A stretch of DNA of 64,000 nucleotides from assembly GCA_000403335.2 (NCBI GenBank), contig KE159617.1:787757-851756 (forward strand). The letters run 5' to 3'. Both the position numbers and the translations under genes were made by a program. Under the pieces are notes generated by a model that was given only the letters and a program-made list of their open reading frames with translations, searched no databases and was not told the origin of the DNA. Positions 9,599 to 19,561 of this stretch are shown in pieces. The stretch comes from Lachnospiraceae bacterium MD335 (GTDB lineage: Bacteria > Bacillota > Clostridia > Lachnospirales > Lachnospiraceae). Positions within the stretch are counted from its first letter, which is position 1. The number at the start of each line of letters is the position of its first letter.

Positions 9599-10741
9599 GT
9601 GAAAAAAATTGCGATACTCGGTTCTACCGGTTCGATTGGCACGCAGACACTGGAGATTGTGCGGGAAAATCCTGACCTTGAGGTTGTGGGACTTGCGGCT
9701 GGTGCAAATATTGATTTGTTTGAACGACAGGTGCGGGAATTCCAGCCAAAGCTTGTATCTTTACAGAGCGAGGCGGCGTGCAGGGAGCTGAGAACAAGGC
9801 TTGCGGATATGCAGGTTGCGGTTGTGTGCGGTATGGACGGACTGATTCAGATTGCCGAGATGGAGGAGTCGCAGGTGCTTGTGACGGCGATTGTGGGGAT
9901 GATTGGCATTCGTCCGACAATTGCGGCGATTCAGAAGGGAAAGGACATTGCGCTTGCAAATAAAGAGACGCTTGTGACAGCAGGGCATATTATTATGCCG
10001 CTCGCAAAGGAGCGGGGCGTGTCCATCCTTCCGGTTGACAGTGAGCATAGTGCGATTTTCCAGTCCTTGCAGGGCGAAAACAGAGAACGGGTGAGCAGGC
10101 TTTTGATTACGGCTTCGGGCGGACCGTTCCGGGGAAAAACAAGAGAGCAGCTTGAGACGGTGCGGCTTGAGGATGCATTGCATCATCCAAACTGGTCAAT
10201 GGGAAATAAGATTACGATTGACTCCGCAACGCTTGTCAACAAAGGACTTGAAGTTATGGAAGCAAAGTGGCTTTTCGGCGTGGATTTGGATCAGATACAG
10301 GTCGTTGTACATCCGCAGAGTATTATCCATTCGATGGTGGAGTATGTGGACGGCGGCATTATGGCGCAGCTTGGTATGCCGGACATGAAGCTGCCGATAC
10401 AGTATGCGCTCTTTTATCCGGACAGACGGCCGATGAAGGGTGAGCGGGTGGATTTTTATGCGCTTGGAAGCATTACGTTTGAACGGCCGGACATGGAGAC
10501 CTTTACGGGGCTGAAGCTTGCGATGCGTGCGGCTGGTGAGGGCGGAAGCGTTCCAACGGTGTTTAACGCGGCAAACGAGAAGGCGGTGAGCCTGTTTTTG
10601 AACAAAAAGATACGGTTTCTTCAGATTGCGGAGATTATTGAGATGTGTATGGATGCGCATAAACGGATTGAGGCTCCGAATGTGGAGGAAATTCTTGCAA
10701 GTGAGCAGGAAACGTACGAACTGATTGCGACGAAATTTTGA
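9599..10741 (+). CDS. dxr: 1-deoxy-D-xylulose 5-phosphate reductoisomerase
   Basis: Dxr is a 380-residue NADPH-dependent enzyme that converts DXP to 2-C-methyl-D-erythritol 4-phosphate, the second step of the MEP isoprenoid pathway. The N-terminal dinucleotide motif GSTGSIG, the ALANKETLVTAG segment, the metal and substrate region PVDSEHSAIFQ, and ASGGPFRG are visible. The start is GTG at 9599, with GGAGG 10 nt upstream. It is co-transcribed with uppS, cdsA, rseP and ispG; ispF is 17 kb away. The presence of dxr, ispG and ispF shows a MEP-pathway organism. Confidence 0.97.
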   Translation: MKKIAILGSTGSIGTQTLEIVRENPDLEVVGLAAGANIDLFERQVREFQPKLVSLQSEAACRELRTRLADMQVAVVCGMDGLIQIAEMEESQVLVTAIVGMIGIRPTIAAIQKGKDIALANKETLVTAGHIIMPLAKERGVSILPVDSEHSAIFQSLQGENRERVSRLLITASGGPFRGKTREQLETVRLEDALHHPNWSMGNKITIDSATLVNKGLEVMEAKWLFGVDLDQIQVVVHPQSIIHSMVEYVDGGIMAQLGMPDMKLPIQYALFYPDRRPMKGERVDFYALGSITFERPDMETFTGLKLAMRAAGEGGSVPTVFNAANEKAVSLFLNKKIRFLQIAEIIEMCMDAHKRIEAPNVEEILASEQETYELIATKF

Positions 10742-10760
10742 TGGGAGTAGAGAATAGAGT

Positions 10761-11858
10761 ATGGTAATGACAATAATCGTATTTATACTTGTATTTGGCG
10801 TAGTGGTGATTTCGCATGAGTTAGGGCATTTTCTCATTGCAAAGCTCAACGGTATCAGGGTGCTTGAGTTTGCGATTGGTATGGGACCTTCGATTGTGAA
10901 GTTTACAAAAGGGGGGACGCGCTATGTCCTGAAGCTTTTGCCGATTGGCGGGGCGTGTATGTTTGAGGGCGAGGACGGCGTGTATGAGAAGAAGGATGAG
11001 GACGGCAAGGAGAATGCGAAAGCGCCATCCGAGACCGGGGCGCTTGGAAAAGCCTTTAACGAGGTGAACGTGTGGGCAAGGATTGCGACGGTGTTTGCCG
11101 GACCGTTTTTTAATATTATTCTTGCGTTCTTGCTTTCGTTGATTGTGGTCGGTTTTTCCGGTGAAATCCTTCCGGTTGTGCATTCGATTACCGAAGGATA
11201 CCCTGCACAGGAGGCGGGGCTGCTTCCAGGAGACGTGATTACGCATGTGGACGGCGAACGCGTTTTTTTACAGGGAGAGGTGACGATTGCTTCGGCGATG
11301 AACAAGGGCGAGCCGATGGAGATTGCGTATCGGCGCGGCAATGAAAAGCATACGGCAACGGTTTTGCCGAAATTTAGCAGCGACGATAACCGGTATTATA
11401 TCGGGTTTACAATCGGTGAAACAATCGAGTGTAAAGGGTTTGACCTGATTAAGTATAGCGCGCTTGAGGTGCGTTACTGGCTGAAAGCGACAGTAAAGAG
11501 TCTGATTATGCTCGTTCAGGGAAAGCTTTCTGCAAATGATTTGTCAGGACCTGTGGGAATTGCGGTGACGATTGACGAAACGATTGATACCGTAAAGCCG
11601 TACGGGATTTCGTCGGTGGTGCTTACGATGATTAATTTTGCCGTACTGTTAAGCGTGAACCTGGGCGTGATGAATCTGCTCCCGCTTCCGGCGCTTGACG
11701 GGGGCAGACTGTTGTTTATGCTTGTAGAGGTGGTGCGCGGGAAGCCGGTGCCGCCGGAGAAGGAAGGCGTTGTGCATTTTGTGGGATTTGTGTTATTGAT
11801 GATGCTTATGGTATTTGTGCTTTATAATGATATTGCGCGTATTTTTGCGCAAGGCTAA
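10761..11858 (+). CDS. rseP: Site-2 intramembrane zinc metalloprotease (RseP/RasP family)
   Basis: The 365-residue M50 protease cleaves transmembrane segments of anti-sigma factors and signal-peptide remnants. The zinc motif HELGH lies in the first membrane helix (H19, E20, H23). A PDZ domain occupies roughly residues 130-200. The third zinc ligand is in the NLLPLPALDGG motif near residue 313, followed by two C-terminal helices. An acidic insert, ECGEDG-like in character, sits near residue 75. The symbol rseP (rasP in Bacillus) follows family usage. It lies between dxr and ispG, the conserved position. Confidence 0.94.
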   Translation: MVMTIIVFILVFGVVVISHELGHFLIAKLNGIRVLEFAIGMGPSIVKFTKGGTRYVLKLLPIGGACMFEGEDGVYEKKDEDGKENAKAPSETGALGKAFNEVNVWARIATVFAGPFFNIILAFLLSLIVVGFSGEILPVVHSITEGYPAQEAGLLPGDVITHVDGERVFLQGEVTIASAMNKGEPMEIAYRRGNEKHTATVLPKFSSDDNRYYIGFTIGETIECKGFDLIKYSALEVRYWLKATVKSLIMLVQGKLSANDLSGPVGIAVTIDETIDTVKPYGISSVVLTMINFAVLLSVNLGVMNLLPLPALDGGRLLFMLVEVVRGKPVPPEKEGVVHFVGFVLLMMLMVFVLYNDIARIFAQG

Positions 11859-11915
11859 AGATTAAAGATTTTTTCACGTGGTAGATTGGTAACATGGAAA
11901 ATATTGGAGGAAAAG

Positions 11916-12974
11916 ATGTTTCGGGATCATACAAAAGTAGTTCAGATAGGGAATAAGGTTATAGGCGGCGGAAATCCGGTTTTAATTCAATCGATGACAA
12001 ATACAAAGACAAATGATGTGGCGGCGACGGTAGCTCAGATTCATCGTCTTGAGACGGCAGGGTGTGAGATTATCCGCTGCACGGTGCCGGATATGGATGC
12101 GGCAAAAGCAGTGGCGCAGATTAAGAAGGAGATTTCCATTCCACTGGTTGCGGATATTCATTTTGATTATAAGATGGCGATTGCGGCGATGGAGAACGGC
12201 GCTGACAAAATCCGTATTAATCCCGGAAATATCGGCGGACGCGATAAGGTGGCAGAGGTCGTGCGTGCGGCGAAGGAACGCAATATTCCGATCCGCGTCG
12301 GAGTGAACAGCGGTTCGTTGGAAAAGGAGCTGGTTGAGAAGTATCATGGTGTTACTGCGGAGGGCATTGTGGAGAGTGCGCTTGATAAGGTGCGGCTGAT
12401 TGAGGATTTGGGATATGATAATTTGGTAATCAGTATCAAGTCTTCCGATGTGATGATGTGCGTAAAGGCGCATGAGCTGCTTGCAGGTCAGACGAAATAT
12501 CCGCTCCATGTGGGCATTACGGAGTCGGGAACAGTCACAAGCGGAAATATTAAGTCGGCTGTGGGGCTTGGCATTATTTTAAATCAGGGCATTGGAGATA
12601 CAATTCGTGTATCGCTTACGGGAGACCCGGTTGAAGAGATTAAGAGCGCGAAGCTGATTTTGCGCACGCTTGGGCTTCGCAAAGGCGGGATTGAGGTGGT
12701 GTCTTGTCCGACGTGCGGCAGGACGAATATTGACTTAATCGGGCTTGCCAATCAGGTGGAAAACATGGTTCAGGGTTATGACCTTGACATTAAGGTAGCG
12801 GTTATGGGCTGCGCGGTGAACGGACCGGGAGAGGCGAAAGAGGCGGACATCGGCATTGCGGGCGGCATCGGCGAAGGACTTTTAATAAAAAAAGGCGAGA
12901 TTGTGAGAAAAGTGCCGGAGGATGCGCTTTTGGCAACCCTGAAGGAAGAACTTGACGCGTGGGGAAAAAGCTAA
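11916..12974 (+). CDS. ispG: 4-hydroxy-3-methylbut-2-enyl diphosphate synthase, flavodoxin/ferredoxin type
   Basis: IspG is a 352-residue 4Fe-4S enzyme of the penultimate MEP-pathway step, converting MEcPP to HMBPP. The TIM-barrel half begins with [22 protein letters not shown]. The C-terminal iron-sulfur half carries [12 protein letters not shown] and [13 protein letters not shown], supplying the three cluster cysteines. The start at 11916 has GGAGG 5 nt upstream; the TTG 30 nt earlier is not needed. The length is that of the two-domain bacterial form. Two hairpins follow before polC. Confidence 0.97.
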   Translation: MFRDHTKVVQIGNKVIGGGNPVLIQSMTNTKTNDVAATVAQIHRLETAGCEIIRCTVPDMDAAKAVAQIKKEISIPLVADIHFDYKMAIAAMENGADKIRINPGNIGGRDKVAEVVRAAKERNIPIRVGVNSGSLEKELVEKYHGVTAEGIVESALDKVRLIEDLGYDNLVISIKSSDVMMCVKAHELLAGQTKYPLHVGITESGTVTSGNIKSAVGLGIILNQGIGDTIRVSLTGDPVEEIKSAKLILRTLGLRKGGIEVVSCPTCGRTNIDLIGLANQVENMVQGYDLDIKVAVMGCAVNGPGEAKEADIGIAGGIGEGLLIKKGEIVRKVPEDALLATLKEELDAWGKS

Positions 12975-13053
12975 GAAACTCTAAAAACGGCAAGGGACGC
13001 CGTTTAAGAGATTTCTAAGTTTTTGGAAGAATGCCAAGTGCAGGCATTCTTTT
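12974..13053 (+). terminator. Tandem hairpins between ispG and polC
   Basis: The first hairpin has arms AAACGGC (12985-12991) and GCCGTTT (12999-13005), extended by an outer AGAAACTCT/AGAGATTTCT pairing. The second has AGAATGCC (13028-13035) and GGCATTCT (13043-13050) followed by TTT. The second resembles a weak terminator, so polC may be partly uncoupled from ispG. Confidence 0.6.
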
Positions 13054-13080
13054 GCGCAAAGAAGATAGAGATGAGGACGA

Positions 13081-16000
13081 ATGGAAAAGAGATTTTTTGA
13101 GGCATTTCCTAATTTGAAGCTTGAAGGTGTGCTGCATGATTTGTGTGAGCAGACGGTGGTGGAGAAAATTACTGCCACGAGAAGAAAGGATTTGCTGCGT
13201 ATCTATATCCGCAGTGCGCGTTTGATTGAAAAAGAACATATTTATCGCGTGGAGCACGAGATTAAGAAGCAGTTTTTTGCGCAGGATACTATTACGATAA
13301 AGATTTATGAGCGGTTTGTGCTTTCGGGACAGTATACGCCAGAGAAGCTTATGGATCTCTATAAGGAGAGCATACTGCTTGAATTAAAAGCGTGTGAACA
13401 TATGCTGTATACGATGTTTTGTCAGGCGGACATAAATTTTTTGGATGAGGGCACAATGGAGCTTGTCCTTGAGGACGGCGTGATTGCAAAGTCCAAGGAG
13501 GATGCGCTTGTCGGAATTTTGGATAAGGTGATGAACGAGCGGTGCGGGTTTCGCGTAAAGTTTCTTGTTTCGTATAAGGAAGCGAAGACGGGAAAATATA
13601 AGGAGGACGATGAAATCCGCATTCAGAAGATTGTGGAGCATATCACAAGCCGTATCGGTGCGGCAGCCGCAGGTTCGGAGCATGAGAATGAGCCGATATT
13701 GACCCCGAAAGTCAACAACAAGGGCGTAGCCGCAGAAAAAAAGGAGACTTCTTCTCCTTCTTTTTCGGTGGAGAAAAAAGGTTTTCAGCGTGCTGACAAC
13801 GGTAAAGACAGAGGCTTTCAGAGAAGGGCGCTCAAGCGTTCCGATAATCCGAATGTTATTTTCGGGCGTGATTTTGAGGACGAGACAATCAATATTGAAG
13901 AGATTTGGGGCGAGATGGGCGAGGTTGCCATCCGCGGCAAGGTGCGTGTGCTTGATAAGCGTGAGATCCGCAATGAGCGGACGATTGTGAGCTTTGAGAT
14001 TACGGATTTTACGGACACGATTAAGGTGAAAATGTTTGTGCACAACGAGCAGCTTTCGGAGCTTTTGGACGAGCTGAAAGAGGGCGGCTTTTACAGGCTG
14101 AAAGGCGTTACGGTAAATGATACGTTTGACAGGGAGCTGACAATCGGTTCGGTGGTCGGTGTGGCAAAAATACCGGATTTTACGACGGTGCGCATGGACA
14201 ACAGTGCGCGGAAGCGCGTGGAGCTGCACTGTCATACAAAAATGAGCGATATGGACGGCGTTTCAGACGTGAAGGATATTATTAAGCGCGCAAAGAAGTG
14301 GGGGCATAAGGCGATTGCCATAACGGATCACGGATGTGTGCAGGCGTTTACCGATGCGAACCACAGCGTTTCGCCGGATGATGATTTTAAAATTATTTAC
14401 GGCGTGGAAGGGTATCTTGTAGATGATTCCAAAGAAATTGTGACGAATAATAAGGGGCAGACACTCGACGAGACTTTTGTGGTGTTTGACATTGAGACGA
14501 CGGGCTTTTCGCCGGTCACAAACCGCATTATAGAGATTGGCGCGGTGAAGGTAAAAGCGGGAGAAATTGTTGAGCGGTTTTCAACGTTTGTCAATCCGGA
14601 AGTACCGATACCGTTTGAGATTGAAAAGCTGACAGGCATTAACGACAGTATGGTAATGGAAGCGCAGACGATTGAGACCGTGCTTTTGGAATTCCTTGCG
14701 TTTGTGGGGGACGCGGTTTTGGTCGCGCACAATGCGGGCTTTGACGTGGGCTTTATACAGGAGAACGCAAAGCGGCAGGGGATTGCGACGGACTTTACGT
14801 ATGTGGATACCGTGGGAACTGCGCGGACGCTGCTTACGGGGCAGGCGAAATATACGCTTGACGCGGTGGCAAAGACGCTTGGCATATCGCTTGAAAATCA
14901 TCATCGTGCGGTGGACGATGCGGAGTGTACGGCGCAGATTTTCGTTAAATTTATGGCAATGTTGAAAAAGGACGATGTGGAGACGCTTGCGGCATTGAAT
15001 GAACTTGGCAAAACGAGCGTAAATGCGGTGCGTAAGCTTCACTCGTATCATATTATTATTCTTGCCAAAAATCAGACGGGCAGGATTAATCTGTACAAGC
15101 TGATTTCGGCATCGCATTTGACATATTTTTATAAACGTCCGTTGATTCCGAAAACGCTGATTGAACAGTACAGAGAGGGACTGATTATCGGAAGCGCCTG
15201 CGAAGCGGGAGAGCTGTTCCGGGCGCTTCTTGACGGGCAGGGCGATGAGCGGATTGCCGAAATTGTGCGGTTTTATGATTATTTGGAGATACAGCCGATT
15301 GGAAATAATAAGTTTATGATTGCGTCGGAGCGGCACAGGGATATTCACTCGGAGGAAGATTTGATTGCGCTCAACAAGCGGGTTGTGAAGCTTGGCGAGC
15401 AGTTTCATAAGCCGGTGGTGGCGACGTGCGACGTGCATTTTTTGGACCCGCAGGATGAGGTATACCGCCGCATTATTATGACGGGTAAGGGGTTTAAGGA
15501 TGCGGATGATCAGGCGCCGCTTTACCTGCGTACGACAGAAGAGATGCTGGACGAGTTTGCGTACTATCTTGGAAGCGAGAAGGCGGAGGAGATTGTGGTG
15601 ACAAACACAAACCGGATTGCCGACATGTGTGATAAAATCACGCCGGTACGTCCTGATAAGTGTCCGCCCGTGATTGAGAACAGTGACCAGCAGCTGCGCG
15701 ACATCTGCTACCGCAAGGCGTATGAGATGTATGGAAAGCCCTTGCCGGATATTGTGGAGGCACGGCTGGAGCGAGAACTCAATTCCATTATCAGCAATGG
15801 CTTTGCCGTGATGTATATTATTGCGCAGAAGCTTGTGTGGAAGTCGGTGGAGGACGGGTATTTAGTGGGCTCGAGAGGGTCTGTCGGTTCTTCTTTTGTG
15901 GCGACGATGGCGGGAATTACGGAGGTGAATCCGCTCAGTCCGCATTATTATTGCAAAAAATGCCATTACAGCGACTTTGATTCGGAGGAAGTGAAAAAGT

Positions 16001-17577
16001 ATGCAGGAATGGCGGGGTGCGACATGCCGGATAAAATCTGTCCGCAATGCGGGGAAAAGCTTGTAAAGGACGGTTTTGACATTCCGTTTGAGACGTTTTT
16101 AGGCTTTAAGGGCAATAAGGAGCCGGATATTGACTTGAATTTTTCCGGTGAGTATCAGAGCAAGGCGCATAAGTATACGGAGGTTATTTTCGGCTACGGT
16201 CAGACGTTTCGTGCGGGAACAATCGGTACGCTGGCGGATAAGACGGCGTTTGGATATGTGAAGCGGTATTATGAGGAGCGGGGCGTGAGCAAGCGCACAA
16301 GCGAGATTAACCGCATTGTCGAGGGGTGCGTCGGCGTACGCAGAACGACGGGACAGCATCCGGGCGGTATTGTGGTGCTTCCGGTGGGGGAGGAGATTAA
16401 CTCGTTTACACCGGTGCAGCATCCGGCAAACGATATGACGACCGACACGGTGACGACGCATTTTGATTACCATTCGATTGACCATAACCTTTTAAAGCTG
16501 GATATTCTCGGGCACGACGATCCGACGATGATTCGAATGCTGCAGGATTTGACGGGGCTTGATCCGACGCAGATACCGCTTGACGATGAAGATGTCATGT
16601 CGCTTTTCCAAAATACGTCGGCGCTTGGCATTGCGCCGGAGGATATTGGCGGCTGTAAGCTTGGCTGTCTTGGCATACCGGAGTTCGGAACGGATTTTGC
16701 CATGCAGATGGTTATCGACTGTCAGCCGAAGCATTTTTCCGATTTGGTGCGGATTTCGGGTCTTTCTCATGGAACGGATGTTTGGCTTGGGAACGCGCAG
16801 ACGCTCATTCAGGAAGGAAAGGCGACGATTTCTACGGCAATTTGTACGCGTGATGATATTATGACGTATCTGATTGGTATGGGGCTTGATTCGGAGGAGT
16901 CGTTTAAGATTATGGAAGCGGTGCGTAAGGGAATGGTTGCGCGCGGCAAGTGCAAGGACTGGGACGTATGGAAGAAGGATATGCTTGACCATAATGTGCC
17001 GGACTGGTATGTGTGGTCGTGCGAAAAGATACAGTATATGTTCCCGAAGGCGCATGCGGCGGCGTATGTTATGATGGGCTGGAGGATTGCCTACTGCAAG
17101 GTGAATTATCCGCTTGCCTATTACTGTGCGTTTTTCAGTATCCGTGCGTCGGCATTTTCTTACGAGATTATGTGTCAGGGAAGAGAGCATTTGGAACGTA
17201 TTTTGGCGGATTACAGAAAACGTTCGGATACGCTTACCAACAAGGAGCAGGATGCGGTGCGGGATATGCGTATTGTGCAGGAGATGTATGCGCGGGGATT
17301 TGTATTTGAGCCGATTGACATTTTCAGGGCGCATTCGCGGGATTTTCAGATTGTGGACGGGAAGATTATGCCGTCGCTTAGCAGTATAGACGGTCTTGGA
17401 GAGAAGGCGGCGGACGCTGTTATGGAGGCGGCAAAGAACGGACCGTTTTTATCAAAAGATGATTTTAGAAGCAGGACGAAGGTGTCAAAGACGGTGATTG
17501 ATTTAATGAGCGATTTGGGGCTTTTGGGAGATATACCGGAGTCCAACCAAATGAGTTTGTTTGACTTAGTGGGATAA
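13081..17577 (+). CDS. polC: DNA polymerase III alpha subunit, PolC type
   Basis: This 1498-residue Gram-positive replicase synthesises the chromosome. Domains in order are: N-terminal domain with a variable linker to about residue 250; OB domain; PHP domain part 1 (HCHTKMSDMDG, H383); an inserted DEDD proofreading exonuclease (VFDIETTGFS, D470 and E472; HHRAVDDAE later); PHP part 2; a zinc finger around residues 957-990 with two CxxC pairs; and the polymerase core with PDIDLNFSG (D1016, D1018) and KLDILGHDD (D1141). The length is a little above the roughly 1440 residues of Bacillus. It lies downstream of ispG, the standard Firmicute location. Confidence 0.98.
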   Translation: MEKRFFEAFPNLKLEGVLHDLCEQTVVEKITATRRKDLLRIYIRSARLIEKEHIYRVEHEIKKQFFAQDTITIKIYERFVLSGQYTPEKLMDLYKESILLELKACEHMLYTMFCQADINFLDEGTMELVLEDGVIAKSKEDALVGILDKVMNERCGFRVKFLVSYKEAKTGKYKEDDEIRIQKIVEHITSRIGAAAAGSEHENEPILTPKVNNKGVAAEKKETSSPSFSVEKKGFQRADNGKDRGFQRRALKRSDNPNVIFGRDFEDETINIEEIWGEMGEVAIRGKVRVLDKREIRNERTIVSFEITDFTDTIKVKMFVHNEQLSELLDELKEGGFYRLKGVTVNDTFDRELTIGSVVGVAKIPDFTTVRMDNSARKRVELHCHTKMSDMDGVSDVKDIIKRAKKWGHKAIAITDHGCVQAFTDANHSVSPDDDFKIIYGVEGYLVDDSKEIVTNNKGQTLDETFVVFDIETTGFSPVTNRIIEIGAVKVKAGEIVERFSTFVNPEVPIPFEIEKLTGINDSMVMEAQTIETVLLEFLAFVGDAVLVAHNAGFDVGFIQENAKRQGIATDFTYVDTVGTARTLLTGQAKYTLDAVAKTLGISLENHHRAVDDAECTAQIFVKFMAMLKKDDVETLAALNELGKTSVNAVRKLHSYHIIILAKNQTGRINLYKLISASHLTYFYKRPLIPKTLIEQYREGLIIGSACEAGELFRALLDGQGDERIAEIVRFYDYLEIQPIGNNKFMIASERHRDIHSEEDLIALNKRVVKLGEQFHKPVVATCDVHFLDPQDEVYRRIIMTGKGFKDADDQAPLYLRTTEEMLDEFAYYLGSEKAEEIVVTNTNRIADMCDKITPVRPDKCPPVIENSDQQLRDICYRKAYEMYGKPLPDIVEARLERELNSIISNGFAVMYIIAQKLVWKSVEDGYLVGSRGSVGSSFVATMAGITEVNPLSPHYYCKKCHYSDFDSEEVKKYAGMAGCDMPDKICPQCGEKLVKDGFDIPFETFLGFKGNKEPDIDLNFSGEYQSKAHKYTEVIFGYGQTFRAGTIGTLADKTAFGYVKRYYEERGVSKRTSEINRIVEGCVGVRRTTGQHPGGIVVLPVGEEINSFTPVQHPANDMTTDTVTTHFDYHSIDHNLLKLDILGHDDPTMIRMLQDLTGLDPTQIPLDDEDVMSLFQNTSALGIAPEDIGGCKLGCLGIPEFGTDFAMQMVIDCQPKHFSDLVRISGLSHGTDVWLGNAQTLIQEGKATISTAICTRDDIMTYLIGMGLDSEESFKIMEAVRKGMVARGKCKDWDVWKKDMLDHNVPDWYVWSCEKIQYMFPKAHAAAYVMMGWRIAYCKVNYPLAYYCAFFSIRASAFSYEIMCQGREHLERILADYRKRSDTLTNKEQDAVRDMRIVQEMYARGFVFEPIDIFRAHSRDFQIVDGKIMPSLSSIDGLGEKAADAVMEAAKNGPFLSKDDFRSRTKVSKTVIDLMSDLGLLGDIPESNQMSLFDLVG

Positions 17578-17609
17578 GAGATACGGCTGTCAAAGCATGG
17601 AGGTTCGTG

Positions 17610-18521
17610 ATGAAAGGAAAAATGGAAAGAGCGCTCGCGATTGAGCCGGAGGTAAAAATCGGAAGGAATGACGATTGCTGGTGCGGGAGCGGGAAGAAGT
17701 ATAAGAAGTGTCACTGTGATTTTGACGCGAAGCTGGACGAGTACAGGAGGAACAAAATTCTTGTGCCGCCGCGCCGTATTTTGAAAAATCCGGTGCAGAT
17801 AGAGAAAGTCCGCGAGAGCGCAAAGATTAATATTGAAATTTTGGACTATATCGGAGCGCACATCAAGGCGGGGATTACGACGCAGGAGATTGATGCGTGG
17901 GTGTGTGAGCTTACGAAACGCCGCGGTGCGGTTGCGGCGACATTAAATTTTGAAGGGTTTCCGAAAAGCGTGTGCACTTCGATTAATGATGTTGTGTGCC
18001 ACGGTATTCCTTCTGAGGATGTGGTTCTGAAAGAAGGCGATATTGTGAATGTGGACGCGTCAACGATATATAACGGGTATTTTTCGGATTCTTCGCGGAT
18101 GTATTGTATCGGAGAGGTGTCAGCCGACAAGAGGCGTCTTGTGGAAATCGCGAAGCAGAGCCTTGATGTGGGACTGCAGTATGTGCAGCCGTGGCGCAAA
18201 ATTGGCGATATGGGGGCAGCGATTAACGCGTTTGTGATGGAGAACGGGTATTCGGTGGTGCGGCAGATCGGCGGTCACGGCGTGGGACTTGAATTTCATG
18301 AGGACCCGTGGGTGAGCTATGTGTGTCCAAAGGATACGGGGATGCTTATGGCGCCGGGAATGATGTTCACGATTGAGCCGATGATTAATATGGGAAGTGC
18401 GGAGATTTATATTTCCGACGAGGACGGCTGGACGGTTTACACGGAGGACGGTATGCCTTCCGCGCAGTGGGAGATACAGGTGCTTGTGACGGAGGACGGG
18501 TATGAAATTATTTCCTATTAG
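17610..18521 (+). CDS. map: Methionine aminopeptidase type I with N-terminal SEC-C motif
   Basis: The 303-residue enzyme removes initiator methionine from nascent proteins. Residues about 15-35 form a SEC-C zinc motif (CWCGSGKKYKKCHC), which may bind ribosomes or SecA partners. The catalytic pita-bread domain follows, with metal ligands in VNVDAS, GYFSDSSR, GGHGVG, FTIEP and QWEIQVLV. Clostridial genomes often carry this SEC-C form beside a shorter Map near the ribosomal operon, so this may be a second copy. ATG at 17610 is preferred over the adjacent GTG because GGAGG lies 6 nt upstream. Confidence 0.94.
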   Translation: MKGKMERALAIEPEVKIGRNDDCWCGSGKKYKKCHCDFDAKLDEYRRNKILVPPRRILKNPVQIEKVRESAKINIEILDYIGAHIKAGITTQEIDAWVCELTKRRGAVAATLNFEGFPKSVCTSINDVVCHGIPSEDVVLKEGDIVNVDASTIYNGYFSDSSRMYCIGEVSADKRRLVEIAKQSLDVGLQYVQPWRKIGDMGAAINAFVMENGYSVVRQIGGHGVGLEFHEDPWVSYVCPKDTGMLMAPGMMFTIEPMINMGSAEIYISDEDGWTVYTEDGMPSAQWEIQVLVTEDGYEIISY

Positions 18522-18536
18522 TGCAGGGGAAAATGT

Positions 18537-18917
18537 ATGAAAAAAAAGGATGTTTTTTTGCTTATGCTTTTGTTGGCAGCGGCAGCAGCGGCGGCAATTT
18601 TTCTGCGGTTTTCAGGAGAACAGGAGGCGCGGCGGATTGTTGTGACGGTTGACGGCGCGGTTTTTGGGACATACAGTCTTTTTGAGGAGCGGACTGTTGA
18701 TGTGGAGAATGCGTTCGGACACAACAGGATTGTCATAGAAAACGGCTCCGCTTATATGGAGGCTGCCGATTGTCCTGATAAATACTGTATGACGTACAAG
18801 CCGGTTTCGCGGACAAACGAGAGTATTATCTGCCTTCCGCACCGTTTGGCGGTGCGTGTCGAGGGTGCAGGAAGCACAGGCGGAAAACAGACGGAAATAG
18901 ACGGGATAGCACAGTAA
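18537..18917 (+). CDS. NusG domain II-containing membrane-anchored protein
   Basis: The 126-residue protein has one N-terminal membrane segment (about residues 5-22) and an extracytoplasmic domain that resembles NusG domain II (DUF1312). The signature CPDKYCM, followed by a second cysteine in SIICLPHRL, is characteristic of this family. Its function is unknown. In clostridia it is regularly paired with the Gx-type membrane protein, sometimes with an FMN-binding ApbE protein, which suggests a redox or isoprenoid-linked membrane role. Here its stop codon abuts the start of that partner gene directly. Confidence 0.85.
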   Translation: MKKKDVFLLMLLLAAAAAAAIFLRFSGEQEARRIVVTVDGAVFGTYSLFEERTVDVENAFGHNRIVIENGSAYMEAADCPDKYCMTYKPVSRTNESIICLPHRLAVRVEGAGSTGGKQTEIDGIAQ

Positions 18918-19406
18918 ATGAAAAAAACTGAACAAATAGCGTACTGCGCGATGCTTACGGCGCTTTCCATGATTTTTAGTTATATTGAGGCACTGCTTCC
19001 GCTTTCCATTGGCATTCCGGGGGTTAAGCTCGGACTCTCTAATTTGGTCGTGGTAACAGGGCTTTCGTTCCTGCCTGTCGGGTGGGTGTTTTTGGTGCTT
19101 GTGTTAAAAGTGACACTTGTGTCATTTTTGTTTGGGAATTTCTCTATATGGATTTACAGTATGGCGGGCGGTGTGCTTAGTTTTTTTGTGATGCTTGCAG
19201 TGAAACGAAGAAAGGGGTTTTCTTTGGTCGGCGTAAGCATAGCGGGCGGCGTCAGCCATAATGCGGGGCAGTTGGCTGTGGCGGCGCTTACGGTGAAGAG
19301 CCTTGCACCGCTTTATTATCTGCCGGTACTAATCGCTGCGGGCGCTGTGGCGGGGGCAGTGATTGGCATTGTATCGCAGAGGGTGCAGAAGCATATTGTG
19401 AGATGA
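18918..19406 (+). CDS. Gx transporter family / heptaprenyl diphosphate synthase component I-like membrane protein
   Basis: The 162-residue protein has about five hydrophobic segments and resembles the Hpre_diP_synt_I family, related to ECF-type S components. The N-terminal region, with YIEALLPLSIGIPGVKLGLSN, is the conserved part of this family. The biochemical role is uncertain: the old name comes from a proposed link to polyprenyl synthesis, while the fold suggests small-molecule transport. It starts at the nucleotide following the NusG-II gene, so the pair is almost certainly translated together. Confidence 0.85.
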   Translation: MKKTEQIAYCAMLTALSMIFSYIEALLPLSIGIPGVKLGLSNLVVVTGLSFLPVGWVFLVLVLKVTLVSFLFGNFSIWIYSMAGGVLSFFVMLAVKRRKGFSLVGVSIAGGVSHNAGQLAVAALTVKSLAPLYYLPVLIAAGAVAGAVIGIVSQRVQKHIVR

Positions 19407-19445
19407 GCGAATGGCGGGGAAAGAGAAGTATTTTGACAATAATTG

Positions 19446-19474
19446 TTGACCAATGGTTCCACATAACGTATAAT
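19446..19474 (+). promoter_or_regulatory. Sigma-A promoter upstream of the chemoreceptor gene
   Basis: TTGACC at 19446-19451 and a perfect TATAAT at 19469-19474 are spaced by 17 nt. They lie about 90 nt upstream of the chemoreceptor ATG. Confidence 0.85.
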
Positions 19475-19561
19475 TATAGTGTAAAATCACTAAAAACCTG
19501 CTCAGGATTACATAAATATTCAACAAATTGTGTAAAATGAGTGCTTTACGGAGGTCGTGGG

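Noticed and set aside
16492-17334. A 280-codon minus-strand frame under polC
   Set aside because: It is antisense to conserved polymerase coding sequence, with arginine- and histidine-rich composition typical of shadow frames.
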